Origin: BCD1 sp965230565
GTDB lineage: Bacteria > Bacteroidota > Bacteroidia > Chitinophagales > Saprospiraceae
NCBI GenBank assembly: GCA_965230565.1
Contig: CBDDLH010000012.1
Coordinates: 372,001 to 436,000 of the forward strand
Length of the DNA: 64,000 nucleotides
Direction of reading: 5' to 3'
Made by a program: the position numbers and the translations under genes. Within the stretch, counting starts at the first letter, position 1. The number at the start of each line of letters is the position of its first letter. The notes beneath the pieces are model-generated. The model was not told the origin of the DNA, made no database searches, and saw only the letters and a program-made list of their open reading frames with translations. Of the stretch, positions 44,503 through 52,231 are shown one piece after another.

Positions 44503-45945
44503 ATGAACAGAGAATTCCTCATCAACATCATCTTCCTGGTGGTCATCAACCTGTTGATCAAGCCGTTTTATATTTTCGGTATTGACAGGACGGTGCAGAA
44601 TGTGGTGGCTGATGGAGAATATGGAATGTATTTCACATTGTTCAGCTTTACCTATCTGTTTCAGATCATCAATGATTTTGGAATTCAGAATTTCAATAAT
44701 CGCAACATTTCCCAGTCGCGGCAACTGATCGACAAGTATTTCCCAAACATCATGGTGTTGAAGATGTTGATGGGATTGATTTTTATTGCAGTCATTTTTA
44801 TCGTTGCCAGGATATTGAAGTTTGACCCTCAGTGGAATGTACTTCTGTTGCTGGTTGCCTTTAACTGGATGTTAACTTCCTTTGTACTATACCTGCGATC
44901 CAATATTTCAGGTCTGGGCATGTATCGGACAGATAGTGCGCTGTCCGTACTGGATAAATTGTTGATGATCCTTGTTTGCGGGGTTTTATTATGGAGTCCG
45001 ATTACGGGAGGTAGTTTTGAGATTGAGTGGTTTGCATTGGCACAAACTTTTTCATTGGGTGTCACCGGAATAGTGGCTTTCGTGATCGTTTACAAAAAAT
45101 TGAAATGGTTCAGGCTACGCTTCCGGCCCGTTTTCTGGTTGTTGATCTTCAAGCAAAGCTATCCTTATGCATTGATCATTTTTTTGATGACAGCATACAC
45201 CCGGCTGGATGGGGTGATGATTGAACGGATATTACCCGACGGACGCTTTGAAGCTGACATCTATGCTTCGGCCTATCGGTTGCTGGATGCTGCTAATATG
45301 CTTGCGTATTTATTCCCTTCATTGTTATTTCCTATGTTCTCCAGGTTGTTGAAGGAGAAGAAAAGTGTATTGGAGTTAACAAAAACGGGATTTAGTCTTA
45401 TGTGGGCGGGAGCATTTACCCTGGCAGTACCCGTTTGGTTTTTCAAGGACGAAATAATGGTGCTGTTGTATGACACGGTGACTCCTGACTCAGGGCCTAT
45501 TCTGGGTTATCTTATCATCAGTTTTATTGCCATGAGTATTGGCTATATTTTTGGAGCTTTGTTAATGGCTAACGGGAATTTAAAAGGATTGAACATCATT
45601 TTTGTTTTAGGGTTGGTATTGAACTTCACCTTAAACTGGATTTTAATTCCTCGCTATCTGGCTCTGGGAGCAGCCATTGCCACTTTTATTACCCAGTTTT
45701 TCGTATTTATTCTGCAATGGTTGTTGGCTGTTAAAAAACTGGAAATTGGTTTCTCAGGCCGTGAGTGGATAGGATTATTGTCTTTTAGTACTGTATTTAT
45801 TACAGCAGCGTATATGGGCAAGGCTTATCTGCCAGGTATCTGGGTTGTTAAATTTTTACTTTGTGCATTGTTGGGAGCAATACTTGCGTTTTCATTCCGA
45901 GTATTAAAAATGCGCAATTTTAGTGAGTTGCTAAAAAGGACATGA
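44503..45945 (+). CDS. polysaccharide flippase (Wzx-like, MOP superfamily)
   Basis: A 480-residue integral membrane protein with about fourteen hydrophobic helices, of the MOP/PST oligosaccharide flippase superfamily. The N-terminal half has FLINIIFLVVINLLIKPFYI and QIINDFGIQNFNNRNISQSR; the middle holds FKQSYPYALIIFLMTAYTRLDG, a conserved family segment. Such proteins flip undecaprenyl-linked sugar repeats across the inner membrane. It begins a cluster with a Wzz co-polymerase, a ligase/polymerase and an FkbM methyltransferase, so the substrate is probably a capsule or O-antigen unit. Confidence 0.88.
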   Translation: MNREFLINIIFLVVINLLIKPFYIFGIDRTVQNVVADGEYGMYFTLFSFTYLFQIINDFGIQNFNNRNISQSRQLIDKYFPNIMVLKMLMGLIFIAVIFIVARILKFDPQWNVLLLLVAFNWMLTSFVLYLRSNISGLGMYRTDSALSVLDKLLMILVCGVLLWSPITGGSFEIEWFALAQTFSLGVTGIVAFVIVYKKLKWFRLRFRPVFWLLIFKQSYPYALIIFLMTAYTRLDGVMIERILPDGRFEADIYASAYRLLDAANMLAYLFPSLLFPMFSRLLKEKKSVLELTKTGFSLMWAGAFTLAVPVWFFKDEIMVLLYDTVTPDSGPILGYLIISFIAMSIGYIFGALLMANGNLKGLNIIFVLGLVLNFTLNWILIPRYLALGAAIATFITQFFVFILQWLLAVKKLEIGFSGREWIGLLSFSTVFITAAYMGKAYLPGIWVVKFLLCALLGAILAFSFRVLKMRNFSELLKRT

Positions 45946-46226
45946 TACAGTCGGCAGAAATTAACGACTGACGTTGGACGATTTACGGCCTACGGTTTTG
46001 AATGAAGATCCAGCCGCGACAAAAAAGATACTACCAAATGGGCATGACTTACCTGTGGAACTATTTGAACTACTTGAACATTGAACCCTTTGAACCAGTT
46101 TAGTAGTTAAAAGTCAACAGTTGACAGCCCAGATGTGGTACGCGATGTGATTTTCGCATACATTCCCCTCAATCAGCAGAATCTTTCCTACTTTTGCGTG
46201 AATTAACAAAACAGAACGTTATCTCA
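45946..46226. other. intergenic gap inside the polysaccharide cluster
   Basis: A 281-base gap with short dispersed-repeat words (ACTGACGTTGGACGATTTAC near 45966; GAACTATTTGAACTACTTGA near 46059) and the -7 box of the wzz gene. No gene is seen. Confidence 0.45.
46189..46196 (+). promoter_or_regulatory. -7 promoter box for the wzz gene
   Basis: TACTTTTG matches TAnnTTTG and lies 31 nt before ATG 46227. It supports that ATG over an in-frame TTG inside the box. Confidence 0.55.
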
Positions 46227-47327
46227 ATGGAACAAAACAGCTTATTGGGTGTATTGAAAACCCTGTTTAAGTGGAAAAAACAGATTTTTTTCACTTGTCT
46301 CATCGCAGGGGTTGGTGCAGTGATCATTGCGTTACTTTTACCTGTCTATTATGAATCTACAACCGTGTTTTTGGTTGCCAGTCCCGACCAGGCTAAGCCG
46401 GAGTTGCTTTTTGGGGAAGCGGGTAATGCCCTCGAATTTTATGGCCAGGATGAAGATATCGACAGAATTTTGACCATCGCAGAGTCAAAGGAGTTGAATG
46501 ATTATCTGGTTCAGCGATTTAATTTATACGAGCATTACGATATAGATTCTACCAAATTGAAGGCTCCCTATTATGTGAGTCTTGCATTGTCCAAACACCT
46601 GAATATAAAAAAGACCGACAAAGATGCCATAGAGTTAACCATCGAGGATCAGGATAGAGAACTGGCAGCTGAAATGGCAACATCTGCAAGACTGAAAATC
46701 GATGAAATTGCCCAACGATTGATCAAAGACAGTCAGTCAAAGGCCATTTCCACTTACGAGGCAGACATTACCAATAAGGAGAGTCTGATCACCATTTTGA
46801 GTGATACACTCGCCAGATTGAGAGGCAGGTATAACATTTACAACGCCGATGCCCAGACAGAAACGCTATCCGATCAATATTCCAAAGCGGAATCGAGCCT
46901 TGCTTCCGCAACCTCGCGTCTGGAGGCCCTCAAAACGATCAGTGGTATGCCCAGGGACACCATTAACATGCTTCAGGCCAAGATTAAAGGTATGGAAAAC
47001 CAGGTAGCCTTGCTAAAGGATAAGGTTAGCCTGTTGAACGAAGGTTTGGGACAGATTATCAGTTTTGATCGTCAATATGCCGAGGCAACAAAAAGTCTTG
47101 GTCTCGATAAGGAACGTCTGAAGCAATATCAGGCCGCCTATAACTCTCATATTCCTTCTCTCATCCTGGTAGAGGAGGCACAAGTTCCCGTGATCAAATC
47201 AAGGCCACAAAGAAAAATACTCATCCTTGGAGTGGTATTTGTTGCCTTTTTCTTTTCAATAGTAGGGGTTTTGTTAATTGATTTTTACAGAGATGTCAAC
47301 TGGAAGGAAATCATTAATCCGAAGTAG
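46227..47327 (+). CDS. Wzz-type polysaccharide chain-length determinant
   Basis: A 366-residue inner-membrane protein with two terminal helices (about 20-45: FFTCLIAGVGAVIIALLLPV; about 335-355: VVFVAFFFSIVGVLLID) and a long periplasmic coiled-coil between them. This is the polysaccharide co-polymerase (Wzz) layout that sets chain length. The family's proline-rich second segment is visible as VPVIKSRPQRKILIL. ATG 46227 is used, supported by the promoter box. The next gene starts 3 nt after the stop. It lacks a C-terminal tyrosine-kinase domain. Confidence 0.88.
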   Translation: MEQNSLLGVLKTLFKWKKQIFFTCLIAGVGAVIIALLLPVYYESTTVFLVASPDQAKPELLFGEAGNALEFYGQDEDIDRILTIAESKELNDYLVQRFNLYEHYDIDSTKLKAPYYVSLALSKHLNIKKTDKDAIELTIEDQDRELAAEMATSARLKIDEIAQRLIKDSQSKAISTYEADITNKESLITILSDTLARLRGRYNIYNADAQTETLSDQYSKAESSLASATSRLEALKTISGMPRDTINMLQAKIKGMENQVALLKDKVSLLNEGLGQIISFDRQYAEATKSLGLDKERLKQYQAAYNSHIPSLILVEEAQVPVIKSRPQRKILILGVVFVAFFFSIVGVLLIDFYRDVNWKEIINPK

Positions 47328-47330
47328 ACA

Positions 47331-48797
47331 ATGATCAAACGGTTTAATAACATGATGGCTCGTCTGGATTCATCGCAGACCATTTTTTTGGTATATGCGG
47401 GTATCATGTTATTGAGTTTGTTTGTCGGGATAGCCACCGAATGGTATTTCCTTGCAGGAGTTCCTGCGGCGCTGTTGTTGGGATATGTGGTTTTATTGGA
47501 TTTCAAAAAGGTGTTTTACCTGTTAATGTTTTTTGTTCCGATATCCATGGAGATCCATTTACCCAATGGCCTCGGAACGGATTTGCCCACCGAACCATTG
47601 ATAGTGGGATTGATGTTCGTATTTGGATTATACTTATTGCGACATCCCAAAACATATGACGGAAACATTATTACTCACCCGCTGACCTTAATATTGCTGC
47701 TTCATGTAGGCTGGACGTATTTTACTTCTTTTACATCGGAGGAGGTAATGGTTTCTGTAAAGTTCTCCCTGGCTAAAACCTGGTATGTGGTCGTGTTTTT
47801 CTTCATGGCCGGCCATTTAATTAAAACGGAAAAAGATTTTAAAACCCTCTTCTGGGTAATTTTACCTCCACTGCTTTTCTCTGTTGTGATCATTTTATTG
47901 CGACATGCTACCCTCGGGTTTGCCTTTGATAAGGTCAATAAAGTGATGTGGCCCTTCCAGCGGAATCATGTAAGTTATGCGGCCACGTTGTCCATTTTTT
48001 TTCCATTTATCTTTTTTGCGAGGTATTGGTTTGACAAAGGAAGCCGACAGAGGTGGTACATGAATGCGGTGACCGTTTTCATGCTGGGAGCCATTTATCT
48101 GACCTATACCCGGGCAGCCTATATTGCTCTGCTTATTGCAGTCGGTGCTTTTTTTGTGATTAGGTTCCGTTTGGTCAGACTTGTTTTAGCTGCGGCGATG
48201 ATTGCTGCCCTCGGATTTGTAACCTTCATGGTCTCCAACAACAACTATCTGGATTATGCGCCCAACTATGATACTACCATAGCCCATAAGAAATTTGACA
48301 ACCTCATTGAGGCGACGGCCAAGATGGAGGATATTTCCACCATGGAAAGATTACATCGCTGGATAGCCGGGGTCAGAATGAGTGTAGAAGAACCGGTTAC
48401 CGGTTTTGGCCCGGGGAATTTTTATAATTTTTACAAATCATACACCGTTACCGGATTCAAAACTTATGTGAGTGACAATCCTGAAAAATCAGGAATTCAT
48501 TCCTACTACCTGATGATGCTTGTCGAGCAGGGAGTGCTAGGTTTTCTGCTTTTCATAGTGTTGAGTTTTTATGCCTTGATACGTGGTGAACAAATCTACC
48601 ACGAAAGTCGATCCCCCGAAAGGAAGCATATAGTCATGACTGTTTTATTATGTTTAGTGGTCATTGATGCCTTTTTAATTATTAATGATTTGGTGGAAAC
48701 GGATAAAGCCGGCAGTTTCTTCTTTCTGTGTTTGGCGATATTGGTGAATTTTGATTTGAGCAACCGTCGGGAAAAAGCAGTATTAAAAAATGGATAA
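47331..48797 (+). CDS. O-antigen ligase/polymerase-family membrane protein
   Basis: A 488-residue protein with about twelve membrane helices and a large periplasmic loop before the last group, the layout of the O-antigen ligase (WaaL)/polymerase (Wzy) family. The family signature near the loop is VTGFGPGNFYNFYKSY followed by SGIHSYYLMMLVEQGVLGFL, where the H/N-x-x-x-x...G pattern is typical. It either polymerises repeat units or attaches them to lipid. It follows wzz by 3 nt and overlaps the FkbM methyltransferase gene by 8 nt, so all three are co-transcribed. Confidence 0.87.
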   Translation: MIKRFNNMMARLDSSQTIFLVYAGIMLLSLFVGIATEWYFLAGVPAALLLGYVVLLDFKKVFYLLMFFVPISMEIHLPNGLGTDLPTEPLIVGLMFVFGLYLLRHPKTYDGNIITHPLTLILLLHVGWTYFTSFTSEEVMVSVKFSLAKTWYVVVFFFMAGHLIKTEKDFKTLFWVILPPLLFSVVIILLRHATLGFAFDKVNKVMWPFQRNHVSYAATLSIFFPFIFFARYWFDKGSRQRWYMNAVTVFMLGAIYLTYTRAAYIALLIAVGAFFVIRFRLVRLVLAAAMIAALGFVTFMVSNNNYLDYAPNYDTTIAHKKFDNLIEATAKMEDISTMERLHRWIAGVRMSVEEPVTGFGPGNFYNFYKSYTVTGFKTYVSDNPEKSGIHSYYLMMLVEQGVLGFLLFIVLSFYALIRGEQIYHESRSPERKHIVMTVLLCLVVIDAFLIINDLVETDKAGSFFFLCLAILVNFDLSNRREKAVLKNG

Positions 48798-49707
48798 AAG
48801 AGGCTTATTGGAAAGATTGGAGGTATTGGATTCTCTGGCTTCGGCATCCAGGTTGAAAAGAGCTTTGAGGAATCCTTTGAAATATGCGCAGGCTATTTTT
48901 TTCAGAGAGTTTATTTATCGTTTCAAAAAGAAGGAGAAAGAGGTAGTTTGTACTACTTTTTTCAACTCACCTATGAATGTTCTTCTGCCCGCAAGTACAG
49001 ATATTTTCTTGCTGGGAGGGAAATCTCACATTTCCGAAACTAAACTTGCCAGGTTTTTAATCAATAAACTTTCTCCGGGCGACGATTTTCTGGATATCGG
49101 AGCCCATTATGGGTATTTTTCTCTTTTGGCATCTTACCTGGTCGAAGACAAAGGGAAAGTTGCGGCCTTTGAAGCTTCTCCCCGGACTTTCAAAGTGCTG
49201 GAGAAGAATAAAAACCAGGTTTCAAATATGGTGGTCCATAACAGAGCCGTGTCCGATGAATCAGGAGAGTTGATCTTTTATGAATTTCCGAATTTGTTTT
49301 CTGAATTCAATACTATGGATGTGGAACAATTCAAAGGGAATGACTGGTTTGAAAAATTCCCCCCCAAAGAGATCAAGGTTAAATCCATTGTGCTTGACCA
49401 ATTTTTGGATGAAGAGAAATTGAATCCGACGATTGTGAAAATAGATGTAGAAGGTGCGGAGTTCAAAGTCTTATCAGGTGCCAAAAAATATTTATCTCAG
49501 TATTCACCTTACATCGTGATGGAGTATTTATCTCCTCAAAGAGGCAATAAGGAACACATTGAAGCTGAAAGACTTTTAGGCACCTTTAATTTTAACCCTC
49601 ACTACCTTGATTCAAGGGGAAACCTGAAATCCCTTGAGAACGTTTCTGAATTTTTGGAAAAGCATCAACTGGAATCAGATAATATTGTCTTTTGTAAGAT
49701 TCAATAA
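48790..49707 (+). CDS. FkbM family methyltransferase
   Basis: A 305-residue SAM-dependent methyltransferase of the FkbM family, which O-methylates sugars or polyketides. SAM-binding motif I is DDFLDIGAHYGYFSLLASYL (about 98-117), followed by AAFEASPRTFKVLEKN and the later signature VKIDVEGAEFKVLSGAKKYL (about 216-235), diagnostic of FkbM enzymes. The N-terminal 60 residues are basic and amphipathic. It overlaps the ligase/polymerase gene, so it most likely methylates the surface polysaccharide made by this cluster. Confidence 0.9.
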   Translation: MDKRGLLERLEVLDSLASASRLKRALRNPLKYAQAIFFREFIYRFKKKEKEVVCTTFFNSPMNVLLPASTDIFLLGGKSHISETKLARFLINKLSPGDDFLDIGAHYGYFSLLASYLVEDKGKVAAFEASPRTFKVLEKNKNQVSNMVVHNRAVSDESGELIFYEFPNLFSEFNTMDVEQFKGNDWFEKFPPKEIKVKSIVLDQFLDEEKLNPTIVKIDVEGAEFKVLSGAKKYLSQYSPYIVMEYLSPQRGNKEHIEAERLLGTFNFNPHYLDSRGNLKSLENVSEFLEKHQLESDNIVFCKIQ

Positions 49708-49849
49708 TACCATCTCTCCCTTTTGTAATCCTTCATCAAAACCATCCCCTTCTTCTATTTAGACATTCTTGCATTCAAGCATTGAAAATAGGATGTATGA
49801 CTGGAAATATATAAATTTATGTTTTTGTAACAGTTAAAATCCATAATCA

Positions 49850-50947
49850 GTGCCCGTTCCAACTCCTGGCGATATCCGAAATTTGGTAGCCGGCGGCAAG
49901 CTCGATAAAGCCGTTGAGGCTTTTTGCCTTTGGGTGGACGGAAACCCTAATCATAAACTGGCCAATGATATTTTGCTCCTCTCGGGTGCTTACCATAAGT
50001 TGTTACTCGATTTTCATCGGGGGACCAAAACACAGGAAATCTTCAATACGGAATCAGCGAAAATCGGGGAGTCGCTGCTGTTTTTCCTGAAAGAGTGCGA
50101 GGAGACTGTAGATAGTCAGGACGACAATCCCCCTGTATTTCGAAATTACCATGCCTTGTCGATCAACCGGTCTGAACAAACGAAATCATTCAACTCGCTT
50201 TTCAAGCCGGACAAACCTTTCCAGTTCTTTTTCATTTACGGAGAGGAACTACATGCTCACCAAAGTATGTTCGAGCGAATAGCCTATGAAAAAGAAGGTA
50301 AATTGCTCGACCACCTCAATGTAGGACTCCATAAACGGGAAAATCCGCAAACCATAGTGGTTCCCCCATTCCGCAAAGGCATTGACCTGGACGATTATAA
50401 AAAAGGCATGTTGACCTATTTTTTTGGCGCGATGGGACTTCCCCCAAACGAACATGAGCCTATCCTGGAAAAAGATTTTGCCTACGTGCTGGAGCACACT
50501 CCTCGAATAAATGCGAATGCAGATCATGTGTGGATATTTCTCAATATAGAAGATGAGGTATGGCATCCGGTGATCATTCCGGAAATCTCCCGGTGGTTTA
50601 TCCTCGAGTTTTGTGGAGATAATACAGGCGGAAGGACCACTTGTTTTACCTTCTTTTTTGGCGTGATCTACGAAGAGGGAAGTCAAAAGGTCAGGGATGA
50701 AGTCCGTCAAGTGGTGGCACAGAGTGATTTGGTGAAAGCTATTCCTGAACTGGATATGGTGAAACGTGCTGATATTGAGGAGTGGTTTGGTTTGTATAAA
50801 CAATTTATGCCAAGGACAAGACAGCGAAAAGAACTACTCAAAAAGTGTCTCGAAAACTTAAAAGAATACGAAGAGAACGGCACCTATTACATGGATGACG
50901 TCAAACCCGAATTGGAAGATATTATTGAAGATATAAATGAAGAGTAA
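49850..50947 (+). CDS. EAD-like plus inactive-STAND-like adaptor protein
   Basis: A 365-residue soluble protein with two parts. The N-terminus (about 6-85: DIRNLVAGGKLDKAVEAFCL, NDILLLSGAYHKLLLDFHRG) is an all-helical domain like the effector-associated domains (EAD11-type) of bacterial conflict systems. The remainder (about 120-300: FQFFFIYGEELHAHQSMFER, WHPVIIPEISRWFILEFCGD) resembles the inactive STAND (iSTAND) domains often joined to EADs; no Walker A motif is visible. In such systems the EAD recruits a matching EAD on an effector. It begins at GTG 49850. A hairpin and heptamer repeats separate it from the MoxR gene. Domain names are from family memory and need a profile search. Confidence 0.65.
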   Translation: MPVPTPGDIRNLVAGGKLDKAVEAFCLWVDGNPNHKLANDILLLSGAYHKLLLDFHRGTKTQEIFNTESAKIGESLLFFLKECEETVDSQDDNPPVFRNYHALSINRSEQTKSFNSLFKPDKPFQFFFIYGEELHAHQSMFERIAYEKEGKLLDHLNVGLHKRENPQTIVVPPFRKGIDLDDYKKGMLTYFFGAMGLPPNEHEPILEKDFAYVLEHTPRINANADHVWIFLNIEDEVWHPVIIPEISRWFILEFCGDNTGGRTTCFTFFFGVIYEEGSQKVRDEVRQVVAQSDLVKAIPELDMVKRADIEEWFGLYKQFMPRTRQRKELLKKCLENLKEYEENGTYYMDDVKPELEDIIEDINEE

Positions 50948-50971
50948 TTTGGTTACCAACTGCCAGGGACC

Positions 50972-51004
50972 AGAAATACTATTTTTTCAAAAAATAGTAT
51001 TTCT
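50972..51004. repeat. 16-bp palindrome before the MoxR gene
   Basis: Arms AGAAATACTATTTTTT and its exact complement around a single C. The core matches the palindrome at 16010-16042. It lies between the EAD gene stop (50947) and the MoxR ATG (51058) and may attenuate or insulate the two. Confidence 0.7.
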
Positions 51005-51007
51005 AAA

Positions 51008-51049
51008 ACCAGCAACCAGTAACCAGTAACCAGCAACCAGCAACCAGCA
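51008..51049 (+). repeat. six tandem heptamers ACCAGYA directly before the MoxR start
   Basis: Six perfect-phase copies of ACCAGCA/ACCAGTA end 8 nt before the MoxR ATG, where the ribosome binds. Copy-number change would alter leader length in 7-nt steps. Similar words occur in other intergenic regions of the genus group, so a neutral dispersed repeat is also possible. Confidence 0.8.
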
Positions 51050-51057
51050 ACTGAATC

Positions 51058-52002
51058 ATGAGTATAAAAATTCAAAAACTCGACATTCCTAAATTTTCGT
51101 CCGACAGGTATATCCTGGAGGATAAATTGAAAAATGCCGTTGAAGTGGCCATCGCTCTCGGGCAACCGCTCCTGCTTACCGGAGAGCCGGGTACCGGGAA
51201 AACGCTATTGGCTCACAAGGTCGCGGCGGAATTGTCCAAAACATATCCGGAATTTGCGTCCGAACCATTGGTGTTTAACACTAAAACGACTTCTTCTGCC
51301 CGGGATCTTTTTTACACCTATGATGCCTTATCACACTTCCAGGCAGCCAATGTGAAAAAGCAAGATAAAAACCCTGCCACAACTGCTGATTTCATTGAAT
51401 TGCAGGCATTGGGAAGGGCCATTGCCCAAACCAACCCTGTAAATGTGGATCAGGCAAAATTCAAAACCGAACTCGAAGCGAATCCCAAGAGCACAGTAGT
51501 GTTGATTGACGAGATCGACAAGGCACCCAGGGATTTTACCAATGATATCCTCAATGAGATCGAAAATTACCGGTTCAGCATCAAAGAGCAGGAGAATTTT
51601 GAGATCAAAAAAGGTGATGAGCGCCAGATCGTAGTGATCATGACGAGTAATTCCGAGAAAAACCTGCCGGATGCCTTCCTGCGTCGGTGTGTATTTTTCA
51701 ATATCGAATTTCCTGAAGATAAATTGGGTGAGATTGTGAAAGCGAACCTCGGAAGCGGAACTAAATTCACCGGCAAGGCCCTCGATGAGATGCTTAAAGT
51801 GTTCAAAGCCATCAGATCGACAGCGGTTAGGAAGTCTCCGGCTACTGCGGAGCTCGTTTCCTGGTTACGCATCCTCGAGATCAGCGGTTACCTCGAGCAG
51901 GATCTGGAGGCTCAAAAGCAACAGATCCTTGACAACTTGTCTATCCTGGTAAAGACACAGGAAGATCTACGGGCCGTGGAGGATATGCTTAGGAAAATGT
52001 GA
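51058..52002 (+). CDS. MoxR-family AAA+ ATPase
   Basis: A 314-residue AAA+ ATPase of the MoxR group, chaperone-like machines that remodel vWA-containing partners. Motifs: Walker A GEPGTGKT (42-49), Walker B VVLIDEID (147-154), sensor 1 IVVIMTSNSEKNLP and the arginine-finger segment AFLRRCVFFNIEFP. The C-terminal lid (about 230-314) holds RKSPATAELVSWLRILE. The partner expected for a MoxR protein, a vWA-like protein, is the giant gene that follows. ATG 51058 is preceded by a palindrome and heptamer repeats. Between it and the giant gene is a 143-nt dispersed repeat. Confidence 0.93.
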   Translation: MSIKIQKLDIPKFSSDRYILEDKLKNAVEVAIALGQPLLLTGEPGTGKTLLAHKVAAELSKTYPEFASEPLVFNTKTTSSARDLFYTYDALSHFQAANVKKQDKNPATTADFIELQALGRAIAQTNPVNVDQAKFKTELEANPKSTVVLIDEIDKAPRDFTNDILNEIENYRFSIKEQENFEIKKGDERQIVVIMTSNSEKNLPDAFLRRCVFFNIEFPEDKLGEIVKANLGSGTKFTGKALDEMLKVFKAIRSTAVRKSPATAELVSWLRILEISGYLEQDLEAQKQQILDNLSILVKTQEDLRAVEDMLRKM

Positions 52003-52144
52003 ATCAAAAGTGATGAGGTTTAACCGCAAGGTTCGCAAAGTCATCGCAAAGAACGCAAAGACGAAATAATCCTAGCGACCCTTGCGCATTCCTAGCGACC
52101 TTTGCGGTTAAATAAACTCTGCGACCTCTATTAAATAATAAACA
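52003..52144. repeat. dispersed CGCAAAG repeat between MoxR and giant gene
   Basis: An imperfect inverted arrangement of CGCAAAG/CTTTGCG words bounded by TTTAACCGCAAGG (52019) and TTTGCGGTTAAATAA (52101). Similar copies lie near 23210, 34790 and 60727. It is probably a non-coding dispersed element; it also sets the distance between the two genes. Confidence 0.6.
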
Positions 52145-52231
52145 ATAGAAAACCAGTCCCAACATAACGCCTTCCCGCTGGACAGACTCGTTCAGCAACT
52201 CGAACTGGCAGGATTTAAAGTCACCCCTGCC

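Noticed and set aside
51008..51049. Possible CRISPR or minisatellite array
   Set aside because: Only six 7-base units without spacers; listed as a tandem repeat instead.
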